Both the position numbers and the translations under genes were made by a program. From positions 29,880 through 93,879 of the forward strand of contig DATIDV010000003.1 of assembly GCA_035456105.1 (NCBI GenBank): a stretch of 64,000 nucleotides of DNA, written 5' to 3'. Below, one piece after another: positions 17,295 to 26,214 of the stretch. Origin of the DNA: Viridibacterium sp035456105. Its GTDB lineage: Bacteria > Pseudomonadota > Gammaproteobacteria > Burkholderiales > Rhodocyclaceae. Below the pieces are notes generated by a model, which saw only the letters and a list, made by a program, of their open reading frames with translations, was not told the origin of the DNA and did no database searches. The first letter of the stretch is position 1. Each line of letters opens with the position of its first letter.

Positions 17295-18299
17295 TTACTT
17301 TGTCTGGTATATCTGGTCGAAGCTGCCGCCGTCCTTGAAGTGGGCGGCAGTTGCCTTTTCCCAGCCGCCGAAGGTCTCACCCACGGTGAAGGTCTTGATG
17401 GCCGGGAACTGCGCGGCGTACTTCTTGGCAATTTCCGCATCACGCGGACGGATGTAGTTCTGCGCAGCGTTTTCCTGACCTTCCTTCGACCACAGGTACT
17501 CGAGGTAAGCCTGTGCCTGCTTGCGCGTGCCGTGCTTATCGACGTTCTTCTCGATGATGGCAACAGGCAGCTCGGTCAGGATGGATTCTGTCGGATACAC
17601 GACTTCGAAACCGCCACGGCCGAATTCCTTGGCAATCAGTTCAGCTTCGCTCTCGAAGGTCAGCAGCACATCGCCTTGCCCGCGCTGCATGAAGGTCGTC
17701 GTCGCATCGCGACCGCCAGAAGGAAACAGCGGCGCATTCTTCAGCAGCTGACCGACAAAGGTCGCCGCGGTCTTCTCGTTGCCACCAGGCTGATGCAGCG
17801 CCCAGCCCCATGCAGCGAGGTAGGAATAGCGGCCGTTGCCGGTGTTTTTCGGGTGCGGAATGATCACGGCCACGCCCGGCTTCGCCAGATCGCTCCAGTC
17901 TTTCAGCCCCTTGGGATTGCCCTTGCGCACGATGAACACCATGGTCGAGGTATAAGGCGCGGCTTCGTTCGGGAATTTCTTCGTCCAGTCCGGCGCAACC
18001 AGACCCTTGGTGACGAGGAAGTTGATGTCGGTCGCCTGGTTCATGGTGACCACATCGGCTTCGAGGCCGTCAGCCACGGCGCGCACCTGACCGGTCGACC
18101 CGGCGTGCGACTGTTTGACCTCGACGGTCTCGCCAGTCTTGGCCTTCCAGGCGGCGATGAATTTGGGGTTGTAGTCCTTGAACACGTCACGAGCGACGTC
18201 GTAGGACACATTGAGCAGGCTGACCTGGGCTTGTGCAGCAAGGGACAGGCTGCCGAGCGCAGCAACAAGCAGCACGTGCTTGAGCGAAGAGATTTTCAT
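17295..18299 (-). CDS. sbp: Periplasmic sulfate-binding protein
   Basis: Receptor of the CysTWA sulfate importer. The 334-residue protein starts with a Sec signal peptide (MKISSLKHVLLVAALGSLSL, cleavage near AQAQ), followed by the family pattern LLNVSYDVARDVFKDYN. Other conserved blocks are SHAGSTGQ, DVVTMNQATDI and NPKNTGNGRYSYLAAWG-like text, plus the terminal GGSFDQIY. SD AGGAG lies 8 bases before the ATG. A good promoter sits 26-54 bases upstream. It is first in the sbp-cysT-cysW-cysA operon; in proteobacteria such operons are usually CysB-controlled, but I do not see an identifiable CysB site. Confidence 0.95.
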   Translation of the reverse strand: MKISSLKHVLLVAALGSLSLAAQAQVSLLNVSYDVARDVFKDYNPKFIAAWKAKTGETVEVKQSHAGSTGQVRAVADGLEADVVTMNQATDINFLVTKGLVAPDWTKKFPNEAAPYTSTMVFIVRKGNPKGLKDWSDLAKPGVAVIIPHPKNTGNGRYSYLAAWGWALHQPGGNEKTAATFVGQLLKNAPLFPSGGRDATTTFMQRGQGDVLLTFESEAELIAKEFGRGGFEVVYPTESILTELPVAIIEKNVDKHGTRKQAQAYLEYLWSKEGQENAAQNYIRPRDAEIAKKYAAQFPAIKTFTVGETFGGWEKATAAHFKDGGSFDQIYQTK

Positions 18300-18324
18300 G
18301 GGGTACTCCTGATGAAGAGCCGTG

Positions 18325-18353
18325 ATTATTCCAGTCCTACCCCTCGCCCTCAA
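18325..18353 (-). promoter_or_regulatory. Candidate sigma-70 promoter for sbp
   Basis: Read on the minus strand: TTGAGG, 17-base spacer, AATAAT, placed 26 bases upstream of the sbp ATG and downstream of the glk-hexR stop. It would give the sulfate operon its own start separate from the sugar operon. Confidence 0.6.
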
Positions 18354-18408
18354 CCCGCAAGAACAGCAATGCTTAGATCGAGCGGGAATAACGACAGCCG
18401 AAGCACCG

Positions 18409-20232
18409 TTACACCACGTGCGAAATCTGGCCGAGGAACTCGTCGTCGAGCCCGCCCTCGTCCTCACCCGGACGCTGCAAGGCGATGCCCACTGTGAGGA
18501 TGTCGATCACCAGCAGATGCAGCACGCGCGAAATCATCGCCATGAAGCGCGAGCTGTCTTCCGGATGGTCGACCGCGATACATAGCTGCGCTTTCTTTGC
18601 CAGTGGCGACTGACCTGCCGTGATGGCGATGACTGAGGCCCCCGCGGCCTGCGCCAGCTCGACAGCCTCGATCAGTTCCGTGACACGCCCGGAACTCGAC
18701 ACAGCCAGCACCACATCACCAGGACCCAGGGTGCGTGCCGAGAGACGCTGCATGTGCGTGTCGGAGTAAGCCGTGCATGGAATGCGGAAACGGAAGAACT
18801 TGTGCTGACCATCCTGAGCAACGATTCCCGAATTACCGACGCCATAGAGCTCGATACGATGGGCAGCTCGCAAAAGGTTTGTCGCTTCATCGATCGCCGC
18901 GGTATTGAGCGTGTCACGCAAGCGCAGAATGGCCGAGACGGTGTTGTCCAACACCTTGGCGCTGACATCAGGCGTGCTGTCGCTGTGGCGCACCTGGCTG
19001 TGGCGTACCGGTAATGTGCCGGTGAGTCCCGATGCGAGTTTCAACTTGAAATCCTGCAAGCCCTGAAAGCCCAAAGAGCGGCAGAAACGTATGACAGTGG
19101 GCTGGCTGACCTCGGCCTGCCGCGCGATCTCGACGATGGGGTCGTTGAGCACGCTGCGCGGCCGCAGCATGATCAGATCGGCAACCTGCTGCTCGGCACG
19201 CGAGAGCTGGTCGCGACTGCGGCGGATGAGATCGACGAGGTGGCTTTCCCCCGCACGCCCATGCTTGCGCAAGGCATCGGACAGAATCGCGGAGACGCCC
19301 AGCAGGGTCGGGTGAGGCGCCGAGATGACATAGGTCGGAATGCGCGACAGGTAGTCCGCAAAGCGCCCCTTGGCCTCAAAGCGCCGCCGGAAAGGCGACT
19401 GACGGAAGTGCTCACCGAGACGCGGTACGATACCGCCGCCGATGTAGATGCCGCCCACAGCGCCGAGCGTCATCGCTACATCCGCAGCGACCGTGCCCAG
19501 CATCGCGCAGAAACAATCCACTGTCTCGACGCACAGCGCGTCACTGCCGTTCAACGCAGCTTCCACGATGGCAGCCGCCGACAGGCTCTGCACACCGCGA
19601 CCGGCATGGCCCGCCAAGGCTTCGTAGCACAGCTCCAGGCCGGAGCCGGAAACCAGGCGCTCCGTCGACACATGCGTGTATTTCTTCCAAGCGTATTGCA
19701 GGATGACCAGCTCACGTTCGTCGTTCGGCGCAAAGCTGGCGTGCCCCCCTTCGCTGCCCAGCGTGACCCAGCGATCTTCCATCGGGATGAGGCCAGACAC
19801 ACCGAAGCCCGTGCCGGGCCCCAGCAGACCAATCACCGCATTCTCGCGCGGTGCGCCGCCCCCCACCTTCGTGCGATCTGCATCCGCCAATCGCGGCAAG
19901 GCCATTGCCAGCGCAGTGAAGTCATTCACCACCAACAGCGTGTCGAGCTTTAGCGAAATACGCGCAGCCTCGATCGAAAAAGCCCAGTTGCGATTGGTCA
20001 TCTGCACCCGGTCACCGTCAATCGGGTTGGCAATGGCAATCGCTGCATGCCTGACTTCAAGACCTTCCTGCGCATTCAGATAGGCGCGCGTGACATCCTC
20101 GAAACCGCGGTAATCGTCGCAATTGAGTACAACGACGCGGTCAATCACATCGGGCGCGAATTCGAGCGCAAAGCGCGCGAAGGTTGCGCCGATGTCAGCG
20201 AGAAGACGTGGGCCGTCAGAGTAATTCGGCAT
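18409..20232 (-). CDS. glk: Glucokinase-HexR/RpiR fusion protein
   Basis: A 607-residue two-part protein: a glucokinase domain (about 8-335) and an RpiR/HexR regulator with an N-terminal helix-turn-helix (about 345-420, DPIVEIARQAEVSQPTVIRF) and a SIS sugar-phosphate domain (about 460-590). This fusion is known from Burkholderia relatives. Kinase residues seen: NDFTA (catalytic Asp), EGGH and HVSTER; but the phosphate loop reads DIGATFARFA instead of DIGGTNARFA, losing one Gly and the Asn. It ends the sugar ABC operon, 15 bases after the ATPase gene. The HexR half would sense a glucose-pathway phosphate and bind the palindrome at 24726-24740 (inference). Whether the kinase half is active is open. 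Confidence 0.92.
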   Translation of the reverse strand: MPNYSDGPRLLADIGATFARFALEFAPDVIDRVVVLNCDDYRGFEDVTRAYLNAQEGLEVRHAAIAIANPIDGDRVQMTNRNWAFSIEAARISLKLDTLLVVNDFTALAMALPRLADADRTKVGGGAPRENAVIGLLGPGTGFGVSGLIPMEDRWVTLGSEGGHASFAPNDERELVILQYAWKKYTHVSTERLVSGSGLELCYEALAGHAGRGVQSLSAAAIVEAALNGSDALCVETVDCFCAMLGTVAADVAMTLGAVGGIYIGGGIVPRLGEHFRQSPFRRRFEAKGRFADYLSRIPTYVISAPHPTLLGVSAILSDALRKHGRAGESHLVDLIRRSRDQLSRAEQQVADLIMLRPRSVLNDPIVEIARQAEVSQPTVIRFCRSLGFQGLQDFKLKLASGLTGTLPVRHSQVRHSDSTPDVSAKVLDNTVSAILRLRDTLNTAAIDEATNLLRAAHRIELYGVGNSGIVAQDGQHKFFRFRIPCTAYSDTHMQRLSARTLGPGDVVLAVSSSGRVTELIEAVELAQAAGASVIAITAGQSPLAKKAQLCIAVDHPEDSSRFMAMISRVLHLLVIDILTVGIALQRPGEDEGGLDDEFLGQISHVV

Positions 20233-20247
20233 GAAGGCTGATGAGGA

Positions 20248-21357
20248 TTACTGGATGCGCTGCTCGGTGGCCGGATCGAAATACACGACCTTCGTCAGGT
20301 CGAACATCAGCGGCATCTTCTCGCCGGGCACGCTTGCGAAGTCAGGGCATACGCGGCAGGTCACCTTGGCGCCATTGATGTGGACCAGCAGCAAGGTATC
20401 CGGCCCCGTAGGCTCACTCAGTTCGATGGGCAGGGACTGACGCACGACGCGTGGGTCGTCGCCATGCGAATCCACCACTTCAGTAATCTGCTCGGGACGA
20501 ATGCCGACGATAACCTCGCGCCCCTTCCACGCCGCCAGCCCCTCTCCGTTAACAGCAGGGAAGACGAAACGCTCGCCGCCACTTTCCATTTCGAGACCGA
20601 GGCCAGAACCCGATTCGCATACTTTCGCAGTGATGAAATTCATCGACGGCGAGCCCATGAAGCCCGCCACAAAAAGATTGGCGGGATTGCGATAGATGTC
20701 GCCCGGCGTGCCGAACTGTTGCACCTCGCCCGCCTTCATCACAGCGATCTTGTCGCCGAGTGTCATGGCTTCGATCTGGTCGTGCGTGACGTAGACAATG
20801 GTGGTGCCGAGGCGCTTGTGTAGCAACTTGATCTCGGTGCGCATCTCGACGCGCAGCTTGGCGTCGAGATTGGACAGCGGCTCGTCGAACAGAAACAGTG
20901 CCGGGTCGCGCGCAATGGCGCGGCCCATGGCGACGCGCTGACGCTGGCCGCCGGAGAGTTGCGAAGGTCTGCGATCCAGCAGATGACCGATCTGCAGGAT
21001 CTGCGCGACGCGATCCACTGCAGCCTCGCGCTCAGCCTGTGGCATCTTGCGGATCTCGAGTCCAAACGAGATGTTCTGACGCACTGTCATCGAGGGATAC
21101 AGCGCGTAGGACTGGAATACCATGGCAATGTCGCGATCTTTCGGCGACAGATCATTGACGCGTCGATCGGCGATGAAGACGTCGCCTGACGTGATCTCCT
21201 CCAGGCCGGCAATCATCGACAACAGCGTGGACTTCCCACATCCCGATGGCCCTACAAGAATCAGGAATTCGCCCTGCTCGATATCGATGTCGATGCCCTT
21301 GAGGATTTCGACACCTGCGTAGGACTTGCGAACCTTGCGGACGGACAACGCACCCAT
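20248..21357 (-). CDS. Sugar ABC transporter ATPase (UgpC/MalK type)
   Basis: A 369-residue ATPase of the CUT1 carbohydrate importer class. Walker A GPSGCGKS at about residues 36-43, signature LSGGQRQR, Walker B FLFDEPLSNLD, and the C-terminal TOBE region with GIRPEQI. The ATG at 21357 has AAGG 8 bases upstream; a TTG six bases earlier would overlap the preceding stop as TTGA. It is followed 15 bases later by the glucokinase-HexR fusion. Together with the two permeases and receptor it makes a complete glucose/mannose-type importer. Confidence 0.92.
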   Translation of the reverse strand: MGALSVRKVRKSYAGVEILKGIDIDIEQGEFLILVGPSGCGKSTLLSMIAGLEEITSGDVFIADRRVNDLSPKDRDIAMVFQSYALYPSMTVRQNISFGLEIRKMPQAEREAAVDRVAQILQIGHLLDRRPSQLSGGQRQRVAMGRAIARDPALFLFDEPLSNLDAKLRVEMRTEIKLLHKRLGTTIVYVTHDQIEAMTLGDKIAVMKAGEVQQFGTPGDIYRNPANLFVAGFMGSPSMNFITAKVCESGSGLGLEMESGGERFVFPAVNGEGLAAWKGREVIVGIRPEQITEVVDSHGDDPRVVRQSLPIELSEPTGPDTLLLVHINGAKVTCRVCPDFASVPGEKMPLMFDLTKVVYFDPATEQRIQ

Positions 21358-21359
21358 GC

Positions 21360-22232
21360 TCAACCTTTCACAGCGCCAGCCGTCAGGCCGCGCACAAAAT
21401 ATTTACCCGCCACGATGTAGACAAACAGAGTCGGCAGCGCAGCAATCACCGCAGCAGCCATATCCACGTTGTATTCCTTCACACCTGTCGAGGTGTTCAC
21501 CAGGTTGTTGAGCGCCACCGTGATCGGCTGACGCTCGCCCGACGAGAACACCACCCCGAACAGGAAGTCATTCCATATCTGCGTGAATTGCCAGATAACG
21601 GTGACGACGATAATGGGCCCCGAGATCGGCAGGATGATGCGGCGGAAGATGGTGAGGAAGTCCGCGCCATCTATGCGCGCGGCTTTCACCAGTTCGTCCG
21701 GAATCGCGACGTAGTAGTTGCGGAAGAACAGCGTGGTAAAGGCCGTGCCGTACACGACGTGCACGAAGATCAGGCCCGGTATGGAATTGGCAATACCCAG
21801 CTTGCCCAGCGTCTGCGCCATCGGCAGCAGGATGGACTGAAACGGAATGAAGCAGCCCAGCATCAGCGCCATAAAAAACCAGTCCGAGCCCTTGAAGCGC
21901 CACATGGTCAGCACGTAGCCGTTGAACGCGCCGAGCAACGTGGAGATCAGTACCGCAGGCACGACCATGGCGACCGAGGTCCAGAAGTAGCCGCGCAGAC
22001 CATCGCAGGTAATGCCGGTGCAGGCGCTGCTCCAGGCCTTGACCCAGGGCTCGAATGTAACCTGCCGCGGTAATGCCATCAGGTTACCGGCCTTCAGCTC
22101 GTTCAGATCCTTGATGGAGTTGAACAGCATCACGGTCACAGGCAACAGATAGTAGAGACAGCAATAGGTGATGAAGGCGTAGAGCGCGATGCGCCCGAAG
22201 GTGAGCCTGGGCCCGGCGACGTTCTCAGCCAT
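21360..22232 (-). CDS. Sugar ABC transporter permease (GtsC/MalG type)
   Basis: A 290-residue permease with six hydrophobic segments and the MalG-type EAA loop (IPDELVKAARIDGADFLTIF, near residue 190). The N-terminal periplasmic part with a GITCDGLRGYF stretch is typical of glucose/mannose GtsC-like permeases. The ATG at 22232 has GAGGA nine bases upstream; it overlaps the 3' end of the preceding permease by 8 bases. A GTG at 22241 is possible but sits on top of the ribosome site. Confidence 0.9.
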   Translation of the reverse strand: MAENVAGPRLTFGRIALYAFITYCCLYYLLPVTVMLFNSIKDLNELKAGNLMALPRQVTFEPWVKAWSSACTGITCDGLRGYFWTSVAMVVPAVLISTLLGAFNGYVLTMWRFKGSDWFFMALMLGCFIPFQSILLPMAQTLGKLGIANSIPGLIFVHVVYGTAFTTLFFRNYYVAIPDELVKAARIDGADFLTIFRRIILPISGPIIVVTVIWQFTQIWNDFLFGVVFSSGERQPITVALNNLVNTSTGVKEYNVDMAAAVIAALPTLFVYIVAGKYFVRGLTAGAVKG

Positions 22233-23139
22233 TGCGGCCACTCCTCAGCTCGGAATACATGAAGGGCACGATGACTGCGAGCACAATTCCCAGCATCACG
22301 GTTGCCGAAGCGGCACCGAGGCCGATCTGATTGCGCGTGAAGGCGTAGGTGTACATGAAGGTAGCCGGCAGGTCGGTAGAGAAACCGGGCCCGCCACCGG
22401 TCAGCGCCATCACGAGGTCGAAGCTCTTGATGGCGATGTGGGCAAGGATCATGAAGCTGGAAAAAAACACGGGACGCAGCGAAGGCAGGATGATGCGGCG
22501 GTAGATCGTCGGCATCGACGCGCCATCGATCTTCGCCGCCTTGATGATGCTGTCATCGATGCCACGCAAACCGGCGAGAAACAACGCCATCACAAAGCCG
22601 GAAGACTGCCAGATGCCTGCGATCACCACCGTATAGATGGCCATGTCGGGGGCCTTGATCCAGTCGAAGACGAAGGACGTCCAGCCCAGATCGTTGAGCA
22701 CTTTCTGCAGACCGATGCTTGGATCAAGAATCCACTTCCATGCCGTGCCGGTAACGATGAAGGACAGCGCCAGGGGATAGAGAAAAATCGAACGGATAAA
22801 GCCTTCTGCGCGCACGCGCTGATCGAGAAGAATGGCGAGCAGCAAGCCCATGGCGAGGCACAGGACAATGAACAGGCCACCAAAGATCGCAAGGTTCTTC
22901 AGCGCCAGCCACCAGCGATCATTGGCGAACAGACTGACGTACTGCTCGATGCCGACGAACTCGTAACGCGGCAGCATGCGTGACGGCGTCATCGACATGA
23001 TCGCCGTCCAGATGATGAAACCATAGAAGAACACCACGCAGATGACGAAGCTCGGCGCGAGCACGATCTTCGGCAGGATGCGCTCCAGCGTGTCCTGCCA
23101 ATGGCTGGATCTTGGAGGGCTCAGGGTTTGGGCTTGCAT
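22225..23139 (-). CDS. Sugar ABC transporter permease (GtsB/MalF type)
   Basis: A 304-residue permease with six hydrophobic segments and an EAA loop (LRGIDDSIIKAAKIDGASMP, near residue 205). It ends in the GPGFSTDLPATFMY region typical of glucose/mannose transporters. ATG 23139 is preceded by GGAG at 7 bases. A 230-base gap containing a GC-rich repeat separates it from the receptor gene upstream. It overlaps the next permease by 8 bases. Confidence 0.9.
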   Translation of the reverse strand: MQAQTLSPPRSSHWQDTLERILPKIVLAPSFVICVVFFYGFIIWTAIMSMTPSRMLPRYEFVGIEQYVSLFANDRWWLALKNLAIFGGLFIVLCLAMGLLLAILLDQRVRAEGFIRSIFLYPLALSFIVTGTAWKWILDPSIGLQKVLNDLGWTSFVFDWIKAPDMAIYTVVIAGIWQSSGFVMALFLAGLRGIDDSIIKAAKIDGASMPTIYRRIILPSLRPVFFSSFMILAHIAIKSFDLVMALTGGGPGFSTDLPATFMYTYAFTRNQIGLGAASATVMLGIVLAVIVPFMYSELRSGRNG

Positions 23140-23289
23140 GGGTGCTCCGTGGTGCGGGTGAGCGCGGTTGCAGTGATGAGGCAAAGGAATGGATTGGACG
23201 AGCCCTCACTTGGCGCTCCGCGCCCCACGACTGGGCCAGTCGGCTGCGCAGGCACTAGAGGGAAGACTAAAGGCCCGACGTCTGCCGTT

Positions 23290-23338
23290 CCCTCACCCGC
23301 TTGCGGGAGAGGGTGCCCCGTCAGGGGCGGGAGAGGGC
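23290..23338. repeat. GC-rich intergenic repeat with two stem-loops
   Basis: CCCTCACCCGC/GCGGGAGAGGG (two-base loop, one mismatch) followed by GCCCC/GGGGC with a 4-base loop and another GGGAGAGGGC. This matches the style of widespread proteobacterial intergenic palindromes of the form CTCTCCCGC...GCGGGAGAGGG. It lies between the receptor gene and the permease genes of the sugar operon, where E. coli has REP sequences in malE-malF. Confidence 0.75.
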
Positions 23339-23369
23339 GAGCCTCGGCCCGCCCTGCGCGACCATCACA

Positions 23370-24611
23370 TCACTTCGTCTTCGCTGCTGCAGCCAGCTTC
23401 TTCACCGCATCCTTCGACGACTCGCTGGAGTTGAAGAACGCCGTCACCACGTCCTGGATCGCGCCGGTGGTCGATGCCGGCACAGCCATCTGGTGCGCAA
23501 TGGAAGGGACCAGTCCGCCAGTCTTCGCCGTGCTCGCAAAGTCCTTCGCCGACAACTTTGCGCAATCGTCGAACTTGTCCATGCTCACATCGGTACGCAC
23601 CGGGATCGAACCCTTGTTCAGATTGAACACCTGCTGGAACTCGGGGCTCATCACAGCCGTCGCGAAGTCGGCCTGCGCCTTGCCTGCATCCGCAGCTTTC
23701 TGCTGGAACACGATGAAGCTGTCGATGTTGAAGGTGAAGGCCTGTTGCGTACCCGGTGCAGGAAGACACAGGTAGTCTTTGCCCGGCACCTTGCCAGCAG
23801 CCGTGAACTCACCCTTGGCCCAGTCTCCCATGAACTGCATCGCGGCCTTGCCATTGAGTACCATCGCTGTCGCGAGATTCCAGTCGCGATTCGCGGCATC
23901 CTTGTCGACGTATTTGCGCACTGTGCGGAAGGTATCGAAGGCCTTTTCCATCGTCGGGCTGGTCAGCGCTTTCTGGTCGAGCTTGACCAGCGCGTCTTCA
24001 TAGAACTTGGCACCGCCGACACCGAGCACGACCGATTCAAAAACGGTGAAATCCTGCCAGGGCTGACCGCCATGCGCCACGGCAATGTAGCCCGCCTTCT
24101 GGATCTTCTCCGCGGCGGCCGGGAAATCGGCCCAAGTCTTTGGCACTTCAGCGCCGGCCTTCTTGAACACTTCCGGATTCACCCACATCCAGTTCACGCG
24201 GTGCACGTTGACCGGCACGGCCACGTAGTTGCCCTTGTACTTCATGACATTGGCAACCACGCCAGGCAGCAGCTTGTCCCAGTTTCCGGCCTTGGCCGTC
24301 GTGTCGAGATTGGCCAGCACGCCTTCAGCGCCCCACTCCTGAATGCTTGGCCCCTTTACCTGCGCTGCGGTGGGCGCTGAGCCCGACACCACACGGCTCT
24401 TGAGCACAGTCATGGCGTTCTCGCCGCCACCGCCGGCCACGGCAAAGTCTTTCCACTTGTGGCCCTTGGCCTCAACCATCTTCTTGAGCTCGGCAGCCGA
24501 CTTGGCCTCGCCACCTGCCGTCCACCAGTGCAGCACTTCCACTTCAGCTGCCCGTACTGCAACGACACCCATGGCGGCAATGGCGGCCGCAAGCCATTTC
24601 ATTCTGATCAT
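23370..24611 (-). CDS. Periplasmic glucose/mannose-type sugar-binding protein
   Basis: A 413-residue receptor with a Sec signal peptide (MIRMKWLAAAIAAMGVVAVR, cleavage near RAAE). The mature start VEVLHWWTAGGEAKSAAELK is typical of GtsA-like glucose/mannose-binding proteins of CUT1 importers, as are VAVPVNVHRVNWMWVN and MQFMGDWAKGEF. ATG 24611 has GGAG 7 bases upstream; longer in-frame extensions lack a signal peptide. It is first in a five-gene operon (receptor, two permeases, ATPase, glucokinase-HexR). The 515-base gap upstream, shared with the divergent glk, holds the promoter and a HexR-like operator. Confidence 0.92.
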   Translation of the reverse strand: MIRMKWLAAAIAAMGVVAVRAAEVEVLHWWTAGGEAKSAAELKKMVEAKGHKWKDFAVAGGGGENAMTVLKSRVVSGSAPTAAQVKGPSIQEWGAEGVLANLDTTAKAGNWDKLLPGVVANVMKYKGNYVAVPVNVHRVNWMWVNPEVFKKAGAEVPKTWADFPAAAEKIQKAGYIAVAHGGQPWQDFTVFESVVLGVGGAKFYEDALVKLDQKALTSPTMEKAFDTFRTVRKYVDKDAANRDWNLATAMVLNGKAAMQFMGDWAKGEFTAAGKVPGKDYLCLPAPGTQQAFTFNIDSFIVFQQKAADAGKAQADFATAVMSPEFQQVFNLNKGSIPVRTDVSMDKFDDCAKLSAKDFASTAKTGGLVPSIAHQMAVPASTTGAIQDVVTAFFNSSESSKDAVKKLAAAAKTK

Positions 24612-24723
24612 GCTTGTCTCCTTCTGGTTGGGTGCTTGCGGCGCTACGGCCGCTGCGCACGTGGATGCGTACCACTTGATCGGACCTGTCGAGAAACAAT
24701 TCCGAACGTTTGAAACCCCACAA

Positions 24724-24752
24724 ACTGTAGTTGCACTACATTTCTTAATCAA
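24724..24752 (-). promoter_or_regulatory. Promoter of the sugar operon with overlapping HexR-like operator
   Basis: On the minus strand: -35 TTGATT (24752-24747), 17-base spacer, -10 TACAGT (24729-24724). A perfect palindrome TGTAGT-N3-ACTACA (24726-24740) covers the downstream spacer and most of the -10. This resembles the HexR operator type (TGTAnT...AnTACA) known in gammaproteobacteria. Since HexR is fused to glucokinase in the last gene of the same operon, autoregulation by a glucose-pathway intermediate is likely (inference). Confidence 0.7.
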
Positions 24753-24918
24753 GAGAATGACGCCCTGAAACACTAGGGACTTTCCCGTAGCACATGGCAT
24801 ATTTCAAGCAAACACGTGCATTTATTGACAACAGATTCCCCATGCATGACCTCGACCGCAAGCATCGGTGCGTTTCTCAACTTGGGTATTTGTAATATTC
24901 CTTCATATACTGACAGGC

Positions 24919-24938
24919 GTAGTGAGAGAGCGCACTAC
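24919..24938. repeat. Second inverted repeat in the glk/sugar-operon divergent gap
   Basis: GTAGTG, 8-base spacer, CACTAC. The half-sites resemble those of the operator at 24726-24740, but the spacing differs. It lies about 190 bases upstream of the stand-alone glk and could be a second regulator site. The rest of the 24612-25126 gap shows no gene. Confidence 0.4.
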
Positions 24939-25126
24939 AGGGGACAACACGCTGTTTTGCATTTGACGCAGGCGTAAGCGGTCGCAAACGGCGTGCATGC
25001 AACCCGCAACAAGCGGCGCGAAAGGCACTGCTCTGCATGTACGCTACGTACTTGTTTGTTGCCGCCCGACATCGCAGGCGACGCAAAGGCCTGTGTCAGT
25101 AGCGAAACAGCAGAACCAGGAGAGTC

Positions 25127-26101
25127 ATGAAAACATCCGAGACAATGCAAACCTGCGTAGTAGGCGATATCGGCGGGACGAATGCGCGCTTTGCGCGGCT
25201 GGCCGCTGACGGCTCACTCGAACAGGTTGTGACGCTGCATGGCGTTGACTACCCAGGCCCAGCCGAAGCACTGCAGTCCTACCTGGCGCAGACCACAGGC
25301 GCAGCACCGCGCTATGCCGCGATCGGCATAGCCAATCCGCTGACGGGCGATCGCGTGCAGATGACCAACCACACGTGGAATTTCTCGATCGAAGAGATGC
25401 GCAAGCAGATCGGTCTTGAGCGCCTGGAATTTCTCAACGACTTCACGGCACTGGCGCTCTCGCTCCCGCATCTCGGCGATGCCGATCGCATCCAGGTTGG
25501 CCGAGGGGCGGCCGTGCCACGCACGGCTATCGGCGTGATCGGCCCGGGAACGGGCCTTGGCGTGTCGGGCATGGTGCCTGCGGACAATGGCTATGCCTTC
25601 ATCGAAGGCGAAGGCGGACATGTCACGATCGCCGGCCAGACTGACGAGGAGCTGGCCGTCGTCAGCGCCCTGGCCAGAATCTTTCCGCATGTGTCGGCCG
25701 AGCGAGCCATCTCCGGGCCGGGACTGGAGAATCTTTACCGCGCGCTGGCGCAGGTACGCGGTATAGCGCCAAAAGAGTACGAAGCCGCATCCATCACCAC
25801 GCAAGCCACGCAGGCCACCGACCCTTTGTGCGTAGCGACCGTCAACATGTTCTGCGCGCTGCTCGGCACGCAGGCCGCCAATCTCGCAGTGACGCTGGGC
25901 GCGCGCGGCGGTATCTACATCGGCGGCGGCGTCGTGCCGCGTCTGGGTGAGTTCTTCATGCACTCCCCCTTCCGCCAGCGCTTTGAAGACAAGGGACGCT
26001 TCTCCGAATATTTGTCACGCATACCCACGTGGATCATCACCGCGCCCTACCCCGCACTGATCGGTGCCGCTGCATTTCTGCGCAGTCACCAACGCGCCTG
26101 A
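25127..26101 (+). CDS. glk: Glucokinase, stand-alone
   Basis: Phosphorylates glucose with ATP. A 324-residue protein of the bacterial Glk family with intact motifs: GDIGGTNARFA (about 13-23), LNDFTA (catalytic Asp), GEGGHVTI and HVSAER for glucose binding. The ATG at 25127 has AGGAG five bases upstream. It is divergent from the sugar importer operon that ends in a fused glucokinase-HexR, so the locus encodes two glucokinases; this copy has the complete phosphate loop. A perfect 10-bp stem-loop without U-run follows at 26111-26135. Confidence 0.95.
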   Translation: MKTSETMQTCVVGDIGGTNARFARLAADGSLEQVVTLHGVDYPGPAEALQSYLAQTTGAAPRYAAIGIANPLTGDRVQMTNHTWNFSIEEMRKQIGLERLEFLNDFTALALSLPHLGDADRIQVGRGAAVPRTAIGVIGPGTGLGVSGMVPADNGYAFIEGEGGHVTIAGQTDEELAVVSALARIFPHVSAERAISGPGLENLYRALAQVRGIAPKEYEAASITTQATQATDPLCVATVNMFCALLGTQAANLAVTLGARGGIYIGGGVVPRLGEFFMHSPFRQRFEDKGRFSEYLSRIPTWIITAPYPALIGAAAFLRSHQRA

Positions 26102-26110
26102 GTTGCCCGC

Positions 26111-26135
26111 TGCGGTGGCTCGCGCAGCCACCGCA
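26111..26135 (+). terminator. Stem-loop after glk, without a U-run
   Basis: TGCGGTGGCT, five-base loop, AGCCACCGCA: a perfect 10-bp stem starting 9 bases after the glk stop. It lacks a T tract, so terminator strength is uncertain. Confidence 0.5.
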
Positions 26136-26214
26136 TGTTCAATGAACCGCTCCGCCGGAATCCTGTCCACGCTCTGGCTACAAACACATTGCTGAACAGG
26201 GAACGGGCAAATAC

